From Acidobacteriota bacterium (GTDB lineage: Bacteria > Acidobacteriota > Terriglobia > Terriglobales > Acidobacteriaceae): a stretch of DNA of 35,688 nucleotides. Position numbers and translations under genes: made by a program. Under the pieces are notes generated by a model. That model was not told the DNA's origin. It was given only the letters and a program-made list of their open reading frames with translations, and did no database searches. Shown here one piece after another: positions 1 to 7,776 of this stretch (positions are counted from its first letter, which is position 1; each line of letters starts with the position of its first letter). Location of the stretch: NCBI GenBank assembly GCA_003225455.1, contig QIAB01000038.1:2473-38160 (forward strand), read 5' to 3'.

Positions 1-49
1 TTTTGAGATGCGCACGCTTTTGCCGGAAGCCGAGGTTAAAGCCGAATGA
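1..49 (+). CDS. actC: C-terminal end of actC (NrfD-like subunit of alternative complex III), partial
   Basis: Only the last 15 codons are inside the window, reading FEMRTLLPEAEVKAE before a TGA at 47-49. The stop overlaps the ATG of actD at 46-48 (ATGA overlap), so the two genes are translationally coupled. The tail alone does not identify the protein. The name is inferred from the fixed gene order of alternative complex III clusters, in which ActC, the large NrfD-like quinol-binding membrane subunit, precedes ActD. Confidence 0.6.
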   Translation, partial: FEMRTLLPEAEVKAE

Positions 50-582
50 AGCGCACTCAGATTTATGGAATGATGGCGGAGTTCGACACGCCGGATTCGA
101 TTGTGCACGCGGCGCGACTCACCCATGCGGCGGGCTATCGGAGAATCGACGCCTACAGCCCGTTTCCGATTGAGGCGCTGGCTGAGGCGATGGACTTTCA
201 TGCGAGCGGCGTGCCACTCGTAGTTTTAATTGGAGGAATTCTCGGCGGCCTTTCTGGATTCTTCTTGCAATACTGGATTCACGTCATCCATTACCCGATC
301 AACGTCGGCGGGCGGCCGCTGAATTCGTGGCCGGCATTCATCGTGGTCACGTTTGAGATGACAATTCTGTTTGCCGGCATTTTTGCGGTGTTCGGCATGT
401 TGGCCCTGAACGGTCTGCCCATGCCTTATCATCCCGTGTTCAACGTGCCGCGATTTGCGTTTGCCACAAAAGACAGATTCTTTCTCATCATTTTTTCTTC
501 AGATCCGAAATATGATCCGGCGGAAACACGCAGATTTCTCGAGGGAATGAATCCGCGCTCGATTGCGGAGGTGCCGAGTTGA
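46..582 (+). CDS. actD: Alternative complex III subunit ActD (DUF3341 family)
   Basis: This 178-residue protein opens with the short soluble segment usual for DUF3341 (IYGMMAEFDTPDSIVHAAR, then GYRRIDAYSPFPIEAL). Two membrane helices follow at about residues 57-77 and 96-122, then a short hydrophilic tail. ActD is a membrane subunit of alternative complex III, the quinol oxidoreductase that replaces the bc1 complex and passes electrons to cytochrome c or directly to an oxidase. The gene overlaps actC by 4 bp and runs straight into actE. The length and the helix-loop-helix layout fit the family. Confidence 0.93.
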   Translation: MKRTQIYGMMAEFDTPDSIVHAARLTHAAGYRRIDAYSPFPIEALAEAMDFHASGVPLVVLIGGILGGLSGFFLQYWIHVIHYPINVGGRPLNSWPAFIVVTFEMTILFAGIFAVFGMLALNGLPMPYHPVFNVPRFAFATKDRFFLIIFSSDPKYDPAETRRFLEGMNPRSIAEVPS

Positions 583-610
583 GGTGCCTTCTACAAATCG
601 TCGGTCGCCA

Positions 611-629
611 TGTCATCCCGAGTGAGGCG
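611..629 (+). repeat. Partial copy of a dispersed CATNCCGAGTGA-type repeat
   Basis: The segment TGTCATCCCGAGTGAGGCG closely resembles the first half of the repeat at 7777-7810 (TGTCATTCCGAGTGAAGCG). It lies in the actD-actE junction, in front of the ActE signal peptide. Words of this form recur in non-coding DNA of many Acidobacteria, which is general knowledge and was not checked here. Confidence 0.5.
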
Positions 630-653
630 TCTAGTGCGTCTCTCAAACTGCAG

Positions 654-1298
654 ATGGCTCGCCCCTTGAATGCTTTCGCACTGGCCCTCCTGATGATTTC
701 TCTGGGTTGTCGCCAGGACATGCAGGACCAACCTCGCTTCAAGCCCCTGCGCGAAAGCGATTTTTATGCTGACCTGCGCTCCGCCCGCCCTCCGGTCGAG
801 GGGACGGTCGCGCGCGGACAATTGCATGAGGACGCTTATTTCTACAGCGGCAGAATCGGAAACAACCCGGGCGATTACATGCCGTTTCCGGTTACGCAAA
901 ACGTTCTGGTTCGTGGGCAGGAGCGGTACAACATTCACTGTGCACCCTGCCATTCACGCTTGGGTGAGGGAAACGGCATGATCGTGCAGCGCGGATTCCG
1001 GCATCCGCCTTCGTTTCACACCGACCGCCTGCGCAAGGCGCCTCTGGGTTATTTCTTCGATGTTATGACCAACGGCTTCGGAGCCATGCCGGACTACGCT
1101 TCGCAAATTGCGCCCGACGACCGCTGGCGCATTGTGGCCTACATTCGCGCGCTGCAGCTGAGCCAGGCAGCAACCATGGCTGACGTTCCGGAAGGGCAGA
1201 ACGTGCCATCGGCGCCGCCACGGTTCCGAGAGCCCGGATCGGGGGCGACACTGCCAGAAATCGAACCTCCCTCCAACAAGATTGAGGAACGCAAATGA
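654..1298 (+). CDS. actE: Alternative complex III monoheme cytochrome c subunit ActE
   Basis: From ATG 654 the protein has 214 residues. It has a lipoprotein-type signal (MARPLNAFALALLMISLGC, lipid Cys at 19), the ActE-like stretch CRQDMQDQPRFKPLRES right after it, one heme c site CAPCH at 96-100, and a probable axial Met in GFGAMPDYA (about 145). It should be a periplasmic, membrane-anchored electron carrier of the complex. The frame is open upstream to a TTG at 579 overlapping the actD stop. That extension would add 25 residues in front of a perfect signal peptide, and it crosses a dispersed-repeat-like segment at 611-629. I therefore prefer 654, although its ribosome site is weak. The stop overlaps the actF ATG. 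Confidence 0.92.
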   Translation: MARPLNAFALALLMISLGCRQDMQDQPRFKPLRESDFYADLRSARPPVEGTVARGQLHEDAYFYSGRIGNNPGDYMPFPVTQNVLVRGQERYNIHCAPCHSRLGEGNGMIVQRGFRHPPSFHTDRLRKAPLGYFFDVMTNGFGAMPDYASQIAPDDRWRIVAYIRALQLSQAATMADVPEGQNVPSAPPRFREPGSGATLPEIEPPSNKIEERK

Positions 1299-2509
1299 GC
1301 GCGGCGCCGGCAAACAATCTTGATCTAATGCCGCCGCCCGTCGTGCGAACCATCGGGCGACGTTCTTTGATCATTGGTGGGGTTGCGACCGTGATTGCGA
1401 TCATTGGAGCTGTTTTTCAGCCCACGGTATTTTTCCGCGGTTACCTCCTGAGCTTCATGGCTTGGCTCGGAGTGTGCCTCGGATCAATGGTGATCCTCAT
1501 GCTTCGCCATCTCACCAAAGGCGGATGGGGCATGATCATCCGTCGCATTCTAGGCGCGGCCATGCGCACGTTGCCGCTGCTTGCGCTGTTTTTTATTCCC
1601 TTGCTATTTTCGTTGCGTCTGCTTTATCGATGGGCACAGCCGCTCGGCGACATCGCAGACAAAAATCTGCGCCAGCATCTAGAGAACATCACACATTCCT
1701 ATCTCAACGTGCACGGATTCGTTATTCGGGCGATTCTTTATTTTGCGATTTGGGGCATCCTCATTTTTCTTCTGACAAAGTGGTCGAAGGAGCAGAACTC
1801 TCCGCCGGTACGCGACAACAGCGCGCGATTCAAGGCGTTGAGCGGGCCCGGCATTATTCTTTATGCATTCACCATCTCGTTCGCCGCGATTGACTGGACA
1901 ATGTCGCTCGATCCAAGTTGGATTTCAACTATTTATCCGCTCATCATTCTTATTGGTGAAGTTTTGTCGGCGCTCTGTTTTGCGGTAGTGATTGAACGAA
2001 TCCTTTTTCGCTATCGACCGATGTCAGAGCTGCTCAAGCCCGAATATGTCCACGACCATGGCAAGTTCATGCTGACGTTCATCATGGTATGGGCGTATTT
2101 TTCGTTTTCGCAGTGGCTGATCATCTGGGCGGGCAATTTGCCGGAAGAAATTACTTGGTACACCAAGCGGCTGAACGGGGGCTGGGGCTGGATTGGCTTG
2201 TTTCTGGTGCTCTTTCATTTTGCCGTGCCGTTCGCAATTTTGCTTTCAAGGCGGTTGAAGCGCGATGTGACCAAGTTAGTCTGGGTGGCGATCTGGCTGA
2301 TGCTGATGCGCTACCTCGACCTTTTCTGGATCATCGAACCGAATTTCTCGAAAACAATCACTGTCACCTGGGCGGACATTCTCGTACCGGTCGCCATGGG
2401 TGGATTGTGGCTGGCGTATTTCTGCCGCAATCTCGCATCCATGCCACTGGTGCCCGCATATGACGTATTCGCAACGGAAGTATTGCAACCGGCGCACGAG
2501 AAGATTTAG
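1295..2509 (+). CDS. actF: Alternative complex III membrane subunit ActF
   Basis: This 404-residue polytopic protein has about ten hydrophobic helices and no cofactor motif. It starts with an ATG that overlaps the actE stop (ATGA). Features typical of ActF are the early pair of helices after a short polar N-terminus, the segment FTISFAAIDWTMSLDPSWISTIYPL, and the later WAYFSFSQWLIIWAGNLPEE and SRRLKRD stretches. ActF is an NrfD/ActC-related membrane subunit. In known structures it belongs to the membrane core of alternative complex III. The gene ends with TAG, 2 bp before the next start codon. Confidence 0.93.
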   Translation: MSAAPANNLDLMPPPVVRTIGRRSLIIGGVATVIAIIGAVFQPTVFFRGYLLSFMAWLGVCLGSMVILMLRHLTKGGWGMIIRRILGAAMRTLPLLALFFIPLLFSLRLLYRWAQPLGDIADKNLRQHLENITHSYLNVHGFVIRAILYFAIWGILIFLLTKWSKEQNSPPVRDNSARFKALSGPGIILYAFTISFAAIDWTMSLDPSWISTIYPLIILIGEVLSALCFAVVIERILFRYRPMSELLKPEYVHDHGKFMLTFIMVWAYFSFSQWLIIWAGNLPEEITWYTKRLNGGWGWIGLFLVLFHFAVPFAILLSRRLKRDVTKLVWVAIWLMLMRYLDLFWIIEPNFSKTITVTWADILVPVAMGGLWLAYFCRNLASMPLVPAYDVFATEVLQPAHEKI

Positions 2510-2511
2510 CG

Positions 2512-3024
2512 ATGGCGGAAGAACTGCAAAGCAATCAACGTCACGAGAACGCTGGATTCGAGCGCGAAGACATGGGCGCGCGCAATGTGTACGCGTTCCT
2601 GATCGCGCTGGCGCTCATTGGCGTGTTGGTGCATTTCGTGGTCAAGGGCATGTACGGTTTCATGGACTCTTACGATAAGGCGCATCAGCCGCCGGCGAGC
2701 CCACTCGCCACCGCGACGGAGACCGCGAAGCCTCCGCAAGCGAGTATTCCGGAAAAATTTCCCTTGCCGCGGCTCGAAACCAACGAGCGCCTGGAGATTA
2801 AAGATTTCCGTACACAGGAAGAGCAGAGTTTGAATAGCTACGGCTGGGTGGATCAGCCGAACGGTGTGGTGCGCATTCCGATTGAAAGGGCGATGCAGTT
2901 ACTGGCGGAGCGGGGATTGCCGACGCGGCCACAGGTGGGCACAGTGCCACCTTCGCCGGTGAATGTAGCCAAGGAAGCGGCAGAGAGGTCGGACACGAGC
3001 AGGAAGCAACGAACGAAGGAATGA
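2512..3024 (+). CDS. Single-helix accessory protein encoded between actF and sco1
   Basis: This 170-residue protein has a polar N-terminus, one membrane helix at about 27-49 (VYAFLIALALIGVLVHFVVKG) and a Pro/Ala-rich linker. The remainder is soluble, with LETNERLEIKDFRTQEEQSLNSYGWVD and IPIERAMQLLAERGLP. The start is 2 bp after the actF stop, so it should be co-translated. I know no function for it. The YGWVD and IPIERAM segments resemble proteins often seen beside respiratory clusters in Acidobacteria. It could be a small subunit or an assembly factor of the ACIII-oxidase supercomplex, which is inference from position. The C-terminal 30 residues are low complexity. Confidence 0.82.
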   Translation: MAEELQSNQRHENAGFEREDMGARNVYAFLIALALIGVLVHFVVKGMYGFMDSYDKAHQPPASPLATATETAKPPQASIPEKFPLPRLETNERLEIKDFRTQEEQSLNSYGWVDQPNGVVRIPIERAMQLLAERGLPTRPQVGTVPPSPVNVAKEAAERSDTSRKQRTKE

Positions 3025-3052
3025 CTTCGTTCGGTGAGAATCGGGAAAGGGT

Positions 3053-3130
3053 GGATTCCTCGCGGGCTTCAAACCCGCTCGGGATGATAAAAGGAAAGGA
3101 CGTATCGGCACGACTGAAGTCATGCCCTTC
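3053..3130 (-). repeat. Dispersed repeat with GCGGGTTTGAAGCCCGC hairpin
   Basis: Read on the minus strand, this contains a GGGCATGACTTCAGTCGTGCC segment, then CATCCCGAGCGGGTTTGAAG and CCCGCGAGGAATCC. The stem GCGGGtttgaaGCCCGC is perfect and is flanked by a CATCCCGAG...GAGGAATCC frame. It shares the CCGAG...GAGGAAT frame with the repeat at 7777-7810, but here a longer hairpin replaces the centre. It fills most of the gap between the accessory gene and sco1. Confidence 0.6.
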
Positions 3131-3207
3131 CCAAAACCGGACCTGATGAGAGTTTTCCGCAACGTCTGAGCATGCCCTTCGGGGCACAGACCAATGGGGA
3201 ATTAGAT

Positions 3208-4053
3208 TTGCAACGATTATTTGTCAATTCGATTTCCGCAATTGTGCTGATCCTCTGCACAACTCTGTCAGGGTTCGGCCAACGGATGACGCAGGGCGTG
3301 CTTTCTCCTCCCGCGAACGTTCGTCCGCCGGGATTGAAGAACGTCGGTATCGAGCAGCGCTTGAACGAGCAGATTCCACCGCAACTGGTTTTTCGTGACG
3401 AGGCTGGGACGCCCGTCCGCCTTGCCGATTACTTTGGCAGAAGGCCAATGATCCTGAATCTGGTCTACTACCAGTGCCCAATGCTTTGTGGCGAAGTGCT
3501 CAGCGGACTGGAGAGCGCGCTGCGAGTAATGAAATTCAACGTCGGCAAAGAATTCGACGTGCTGACAATCAGCTTTGACCCGCGCGAAACCCCGGAGATG
3601 GCCGCCAAAAAGAAAGCGGAATTCCTAAAACGCTATCGTCGTCCTGACGCCGATCAAGGCTGGCATTTTCTCACTGGGCCGAAGGAATCGATTGGTGCGC
3701 TGACAAAAGCCGCCGGATTTCAGTACGAGTACATCGACAAGACCGGCCAGTTTGCGCACGCGACGGCCATTCTGGTGCTCACGCCAGGAGGCAAGATTTC
3801 GCAATACTACTATGGAGTGGAATTTGCAGCGAAAGACTTGCGGCTCGGGTTGATTCAAGCTTCCGGAAACAAAATTGGCACAGTGGTGGATCAGGTTTTG
3901 CTGTACTGCTATCACTATGATCCCGCGACGGGGGAGTATGGAGCGATTGTCAGCCGTATTCTGCAATTAGCAGGTGCGGTGACAATCATCATTATGGGAG
4001 TGTTTCTGACAGTAATGATCCGGGTGGGATCTAACCGGCAGTTACCAGGGTAG
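3208..4053 (+). CDS. SCO1/SenC-family copper chaperone for cytochrome oxidase
   Basis: With a TTG start at 3208 the protein has 281 residues and an N-terminal export signal (FVNSISAIVLILCTTLSGFG). It has a thioredoxin-like SCO fold with the copper-binding CPMLC pair (Cys 90 and 94), the conserved distal His in QFAHATA (184), and a C-terminal membrane helix (AGAVTIIIMGVFLTVMI). SCO proteins deliver or reduce copper for the CuA site of oxidase subunit II, and coxB follows directly. The frame is open to an ATG at 3172, but that ATG lies next to repeat DNA and would put 12 polar residues before the signal. The TTG has a GGGGA 7 bp upstream and is preferred. Confidence 0.9.
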   Translation: MQRLFVNSISAIVLILCTTLSGFGQRMTQGVLSPPANVRPPGLKNVGIEQRLNEQIPPQLVFRDEAGTPVRLADYFGRRPMILNLVYYQCPMLCGEVLSGLESALRVMKFNVGKEFDVLTISFDPRETPEMAAKKKAEFLKRYRRPDADQGWHFLTGPKESIGALTKAAGFQYEYIDKTGQFAHATAILVLTPGGKISQYYYGVEFAAKDLRLGLIQASGNKIGTVVDQVLLYCYHYDPATGEYGAIVSRILQLAGAVTIIIMGVFLTVMIRVGSNRQLPG

Positions 4054-4093
4054 GCGGGCGGGACGCCCGCCGGACAGCCGGCCAGAGGCCGGC
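4053..4093 (+). repeat. Two adjacent GC-rich hairpins between sco1 and coxB
   Basis: GGCGGGCG-gga-CGCCCGCC (4053-4071) begins within the last base of the sco1 stop codon. GCCGGCC-aga-GGCCGGC (4077-4093) follows, then two copies of the word GGCGCTACAA. The pair looks like a short dispersed repeat rather than a terminator, because there is no T-run. coxB starts only 26 bp later and has no clear ribosome site, so the element may lie in the mRNA leader of coxB. Confidence 0.6.
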
Positions 4094-4119
4094 GCTACAA
4101 AAAGCTGGCGCTACAAGTT

Positions 4120-4674
4120 ATGTTCGACAATTTTCCATTATGGCCAGTGCGGGCATCGACCACGGCGGGCAGCGTCGACGCGCTTTACATTTTTCTGGTG
4201 GCGCTCTCACTGTTCATGAGTGTGGGCATTTTCACGATGATCTGCATCTTCGCGCTGCGCTACCGGCGGCGCAAGGGGCTTGAAGCTGAACAGATCGAAG
4301 GCTCAACGCTTTTGGAGCTTACCTGGTCGGCGATTCCGTTAGTAATCTTTCTGTTCATTTTTGCCTGGGGGGCGGTGATTTATTTCAAAGAGCGCACAGC
4401 GCCGCGGGGAGCGACGCAAATCTACGTCGTTGCCAAGCAATGGATGTGGAAGCTGCAGCACGAAGAAGGCCAGCGTGAGATCAACGAGCTGCACGTGCCT
4501 GTGGGACGCGACGTCGAGATGATCATGACATCGCAGGATGTGATTCACAGCTTTTACGTTCCGGCATTTCGGATCAAACAGGATGTGCTGCCTGGCCGCT
4601 ACACGACCCTGTGGTTTCGTCCGACGCGTTCCGGCACGTATCAACTGTTCTGCGCCGAGTACTGTGGAACCTAG
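4120..4674 (+). CDS. coxB: Cytochrome c oxidase subunit II (CoxB/CtaC), 5' part up to the in-frame TAG
   Basis: This 184-residue piece contains the two membrane helices of subunit II (about 21-46 and 68-88) and most of the CuA cupredoxin domain: KQWMWKLQH, first CuA ligand His143 (DVIHSFYVPAF), then FCAEYCGT with Cys178, Glu180 and Cys182. The frame then meets TAG at 4672-4674 (codon 185). The sequence continues without a shift as [13 protein letters not shown], which is the rest of the CuA motif (Cys-x3-His-x2-Met). The intact gene would span 4120-5115 and encode 331 residues. As written, this product lacks the His and Met ligands and could not hold a CuA centre. Start: ATG with a poor ribosome site just after the 4053-4093 hairpins. 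Confidence 0.9.
   Translation: MFDNFPLWPVRASTTAGSVDALYIFLVALSLFMSVGIFTMICIFALRYRRRKGLEAEQIEGSTLLELTWSAIPLVIFLFIFAWGAVIYFKERTAPRGATQIYVVAKQWMWKLQHEEGQREINELHVPVGRDVEMIMTSQDVIHSFYVPAFRIKQDVLPGRYTTLWFRPTRSGTYQLFCAEYCGT
4672..4674 (+). other. In-frame amber codon within the CuA motif of coxB
   Basis: TAG replaces a normally variable residue between CGT and HSGM, so a one-base change from CAG, GAG, AAG or TCG would explain it. TAG serves as the ordinary stop elsewhere in the window (actF, sco1, coxA, coxD, the YdiJ-like gene, sppA, fabG and others), so wholesale reassignment of TAG is excluded. The following codons are CAT TCC GGC. No stem-loop is obvious immediately downstream. Confidence 0.9.
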
Positions 4675-4683
4675 CATTCCGGC

Positions 4684-5115
4684 ATGATCGGCCAGATTGT
4701 TGTGTTGGAGCCGGCGCAATATGAATCCTGGTTGAGTGGGGGATTGGCATCAGGATCGCTGGCCTCGAGCGGACAAAGTATTTTTCAGCAGCTTGGCTGC
4801 GCAACCTGCCATCGCTCGGATACGCAGGGGCGCGGACCGAATCTGATTGGCTTATTTGGGAAGCCGGTCCAACTGGAAGACGGGCGCGCTGTGACGGCAG
4901 ACGAGAATTACATTCGCGAATCGATTTTGAATCCGTCGGCAAAAATCGTCTCCGGATTTAAACCGATCATGCCGGTCTTCCAAGGATTGGTGAGCGAAGA
5001 GCAATTGAATGCTTTGATTGCGTACATCAAGTCCCTGAACCAGCCGCCGGCGGGAGCGGCCGGAACTCCGTCCCTGATTTCGCCGGGCACAAAACCGCAG
5101 CAGTCGAAGGAATAG
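4684..5115 (+). CDS. coxB: CoxB 3' part: end of CuA motif plus fused cytochrome c domain
   Basis: This is in the same frame as 4120-4674 and directly continues it. The nominal start ATG is the CuA Met ligand itself (189 in whole-protein numbering), so it is probably not a real start. After a short linker comes a class I cytochrome c domain with CATCH (227-231), [11 protein letters not shown], and a probable axial Met in [10 protein letters not shown] (284). This is the caa3 arrangement, in which subunit II brings its own heme c. No ribosome site precedes the ATG. Independent reinitiation would give a cytosolic fragment without a signal, so function requires readthrough or an intact codon. It ends 2 bp before coxA. 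Confidence 0.85.
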   Translation: MIGQIVVLEPAQYESWLSGGLASGSLASSGQSIFQQLGCATCHRSDTQGRGPNLIGLFGKPVQLEDGRAVTADENYIRESILNPSAKIVSGFKPIMPVFQGLVSEEQLNALIAYIKSLNQPPAGAAGTPSLISPGTKPQQSKE

Positions 5116-5117
5116 TT

Positions 5118-6752
5118 ATGGCAACCGCCGCATTCAGCCACGAGCGCGAGCACTATCTGAACAAGGAATACGGAATCCGCTCCTGGCTGCTCACCACCGA
5201 TCACAAACGCATCGCGCTGCTGTACCTGGTCTCAATTACGTTCTTCTTTTTTATCGGAGGCTTTCTCGCGCTGCTCATCCGGCTGGAGCTGCTCACTCCG
5301 GCCGGCGATCTGGTTCAGGCAGATACCTACAACAAGCTGTTCACTATGCACGGCCAGATCATGATTTTCTTTTTCCTAATCCCCTCGATTCCGGCCGTGC
5401 TGGGGAATTTTTTAGTTCCGTTGATGATCGGAGCCAAGGATCTGGCGTTCCCGCGTATCAATTTGCTCAGCTGGTACCTGTACATGTGCGGCGGCATTCT
5501 GATGTTGCACACGCTGCTGACCGGCGGCGTCGATACCGGCTGGACATTCTATACGCCTTTCAGTACTGCTTTTAGCGATACCAAGGTGATTGAAGCCGGC
5601 GTGGCCATTTTCATAAACGGCTTCTCCTCGATTCTCACGGGACTGAATTTCGTAGTCACCATCCACCGCATGCGCGCGCCCGGGATGACCTTCTCGCGGC
5701 TACCGCTGTTTCTGTGGTCGCATTACGCCACTAGCATCATCTTTCTGCTGGGAACGCCGGTGTTGGCCATCACGCTGCTGCTGGTGGTTTTCGAGCGCGC
5801 TTTCAATCTGGGAATTTTTGATCCCAATCGTGGCGGCGATCCGCTGCTATTTCAGCATCTGTTCTGGTTCTATTCGCATCCTGCGGTTTACATCATGATC
5901 CTGCCGTCGATGGGGGTGGTAAGCGAGATCGTTCCCTGTTTCTCCCGCAAGCGGATTTTTGGTTACAGCTTTGTGGCCATGGCGAGCATTGGTATTGCGG
6001 TGATCGGATTTCTGGTCTGGGCGCACCACATGTTTGTCGCAGGAATGTCGCTGTACGCTGCGTTGATTTTTTCGTTCCTGAGTTATCTGGTCGCGGTCCC
6101 CTCGGCAATCAAAGTTTTCAATTGGACCGCCACCATGTACAAAGGCTCAATTTCGTTCTCCACGCCCATGCTGTATGCGTTCGGCTTCATCGGATTATTC
6201 ACGATGGGAGGACTGACTGGCCTGTTTCTGGCAGCGTTGGGTGTTGATGTCCACGTCACCGATACCTATTTCGTGATCGCCCACTTCCACTACATCATGG
6301 TGGGTGGCGCAGTGATGGGATATCTGGGTGGAATGCATTTCTGGTGGCCAAAAATTTCTGGCCGCATGTATCCGGAGGGGTGGGGACGCCTGGCCGCGCT
6401 GATTGTGTTTATTGGATTCAATCTCACATTCTTCCCACAATTCATTCTTGGTTATCTCGGGATGCCGCGCAGATATTGGCAGTATCCGCCGGAGTTCCAG
6501 GTGCTGAACGTGCTCTCGACCGCCGGTTCCACCATTCTTGCCGTCGGATATTTGCTGCCGATGGTTTACTTCCTCTGGTCAATGCGCTACGGCAAGATTG
6601 CCGATGATAATCCGTGGAACGCTACCGGATTGGAGTGGCGGACTGCTTCTCCTCCCCCGACCTACAACTTTGAGGAGACACCGCTAGTCACGTGGGAAGC
6701 TTACGAGTACGACAAAATGACCCTGCCAGCCGAGGTGACGCTTGAGCGATAG
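5118..6752 (+). CDS. coxA: Cytochrome c oxidase subunit I (CoxA), A2-type
   Basis: This 544-residue subunit has about 12 helices and all cofactor ligands. Low-spin heme a is bound by His78 (TMHGQ) and His391. CuB is bound by His254, His303 and His304, and heme a3 by His389 (AHFHYIM). The cross-link tyrosine is Tyr258 in YSHPAVYI. The YSHP sequence at 252-255 stands where A1 oxidases have the proton-channel Glu (GHPE). This places the enzyme in the A2 family with the Rhodothermus and Thermus caa3 oxidases. It is the proton-pumping catalytic subunit reducing O2. It starts 2 bp after the coxB frame ends. Confidence 0.97.
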   Translation: MATAAFSHEREHYLNKEYGIRSWLLTTDHKRIALLYLVSITFFFFIGGFLALLIRLELLTPAGDLVQADTYNKLFTMHGQIMIFFFLIPSIPAVLGNFLVPLMIGAKDLAFPRINLLSWYLYMCGGILMLHTLLTGGVDTGWTFYTPFSTAFSDTKVIEAGVAIFINGFSSILTGLNFVVTIHRMRAPGMTFSRLPLFLWSHYATSIIFLLGTPVLAITLLLVVFERAFNLGIFDPNRGGDPLLFQHLFWFYSHPAVYIMILPSMGVVSEIVPCFSRKRIFGYSFVAMASIGIAVIGFLVWAHHMFVAGMSLYAALIFSFLSYLVAVPSAIKVFNWTATMYKGSISFSTPMLYAFGFIGLFTMGGLTGLFLAALGVDVHVTDTYFVIAHFHYIMVGGAVMGYLGGMHFWWPKISGRMYPEGWGRLAALIVFIGFNLTFFPQFILGYLGMPRRYWQYPPEFQVLNVLSTAGSTILAVGYLLPMVYFLWSMRYGKIADDNPWNATGLEWRTASPPPTYNFEETPLVTWEAYEYDKMTLPAEVTLER

Positions 6753-7434
6753 CTCAGTCGCGGTTGAACACACTCCCGAACTGCGGCACCACTTTGCCGA
6801 CATGGAGCAGCAACGCAACGCCGCTTCCCTCGGCATGTGGTTATTCCTGGGAACGGAGATCATGTTTTTTGGTGGGATGTTTTGCGCCTACCTGATCTAC
6901 CGGTTGGCTTACTACAACGAATTCGCGGTGGCGAGCCGAACGTTGAGCCTTCCGATTGGAACCATAAACACTGCTGTACTGATCTGCAGCAGCTTGACTG
7001 TTGCGCTCTCGGTGCGCGCGGCGCAGTTGGGAAAACAAAAATTGGTCATTGTGCTACTGGTTTTGACCCTGCTATTCGGTCTCGCGTTTCTAGGTATCAA
7101 GGGCTACGAGTGGCGCGAAAAATTTGTGGAGCATCACATACCAGGATCGTCATTCAGTTTCGACGAGGCCATGCCGGGGCATCCGGAAGCCAAGATCGAT
7201 CCCCGGCACGCGCAGATTTTCTTCTCGCTCTATTTTGCGATGACGGGCATGCACGCGCTGCACATGATTATCGGGGTCGGGATTTTCGCCGTGCTGATTC
7301 TTATGGCGTGGCGCGGCCGCTTCACGCCGGAGTATCACACGCCGGTTGAGATTGGCGGATTGTATTGGCACTTCGTGGATATCGTGTGGATTTATCTTTT
7401 CCCGTTGCTGTACTTGATTGACAGGCATAAGTGA
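6742..7434 (+). CDS. coxC: Cytochrome c oxidase subunit III (CoxC)
   Basis: This 230-residue heme-copper oxidase subunit III has five membrane helices. Family hallmarks are [22 protein letters not shown], the [11 protein letters not shown] helix, and the C-terminal [14 protein letters not shown] plus [20 protein letters not shown]. The chosen start is TTG 6742, inside the coxA end (11-bp overlap), because GAGGTG lies about 4 bp upstream. The first internal ATG would remove the N-terminal 20 residues without improving the fit. Confidence 0.95.
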   Translation: MSDSSVAVEHTPELRHHFADMEQQRNAASLGMWLFLGTEIMFFGGMFCAYLIYRLAYYNEFAVASRTLSLPIGTINTAVLICSSLTVALSVRAAQLGKQKLVIVLLVLTLLFGLAFLGIKGYEWREKFVEHHIPGSSFSFDEAMPGHPEAKIDPRHAQIFFSLYFAMTGMHALHMIIGVGIFAVLILMAWRGRFTPEYHTPVEIGGLYWHFVDIVWIYLFPLLYLIDRHK

Positions 7435-7474
7435 ACACAGAGGAACGAATCAACAGGAAACGAAAGAGCTGAAC

Positions 7475-7762
7475 ATGGCTGAGCACATTCTTTCCAGCAA
7501 GTTGTATTGGGCGATCTGGGCCATTCTGATCTGTCTGACGGTGGTGACGGCTTTAGTCGCACGGGTTGATCTGGGATGGTTCAATCCAGTCGCGGCGCTC
7601 CTGATCGCCACCGGCAAGGCAACGATCGTTGTGCTTTTCTTCATGCACGTAAAGTACACCAGCGAGAAGCTCACCACGATGGTGATCGTCTCTGCGCTTT
7701 TCTGGCTACTGATTCTGCTTGCTCTCAGTCTCGCGGATTACTCGACCCGCCCGATAAGCTAG
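7475..7762 (+). CDS. coxD: Cytochrome c oxidase subunit IV-type small membrane protein (CoxD)
   Basis: From ATG 7475 this is 95 residues with three helices. It has the pattern of prokaryotic subunit IV: a short polar head (MAEHILSSKLYWAIWAIL), then FNPVAALLIATGKATIVVLFFMHVKYTSEKLT, then a last hydrophobic helix. The frame is open to 7418, inside coxC, but the ATG at 7475 gives the family-length protein. It is the last gene of the oxidase cluster, and a dispersed repeat follows within 15 bp. Confidence 0.9.
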   Translation: MAEHILSSKLYWAIWAILICLTVVTALVARVDLGWFNPVAALLIATGKATIVVLFFMHVKYTSEKLTTMVIVSALFWLLILLALSLADYSTRPIS

Positions 7763-7776
7763 AACCACATTTAGAA

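Noticed and set aside
4672-4674. Genome-wide reassignment of TAG to a sense codon, or pyrrolysine insertion
   Set aside because: TAG ends many genes in this window at the expected family lengths, and no pyrrolysine genes are present. At most a local readthrough or suppressor can be considered.
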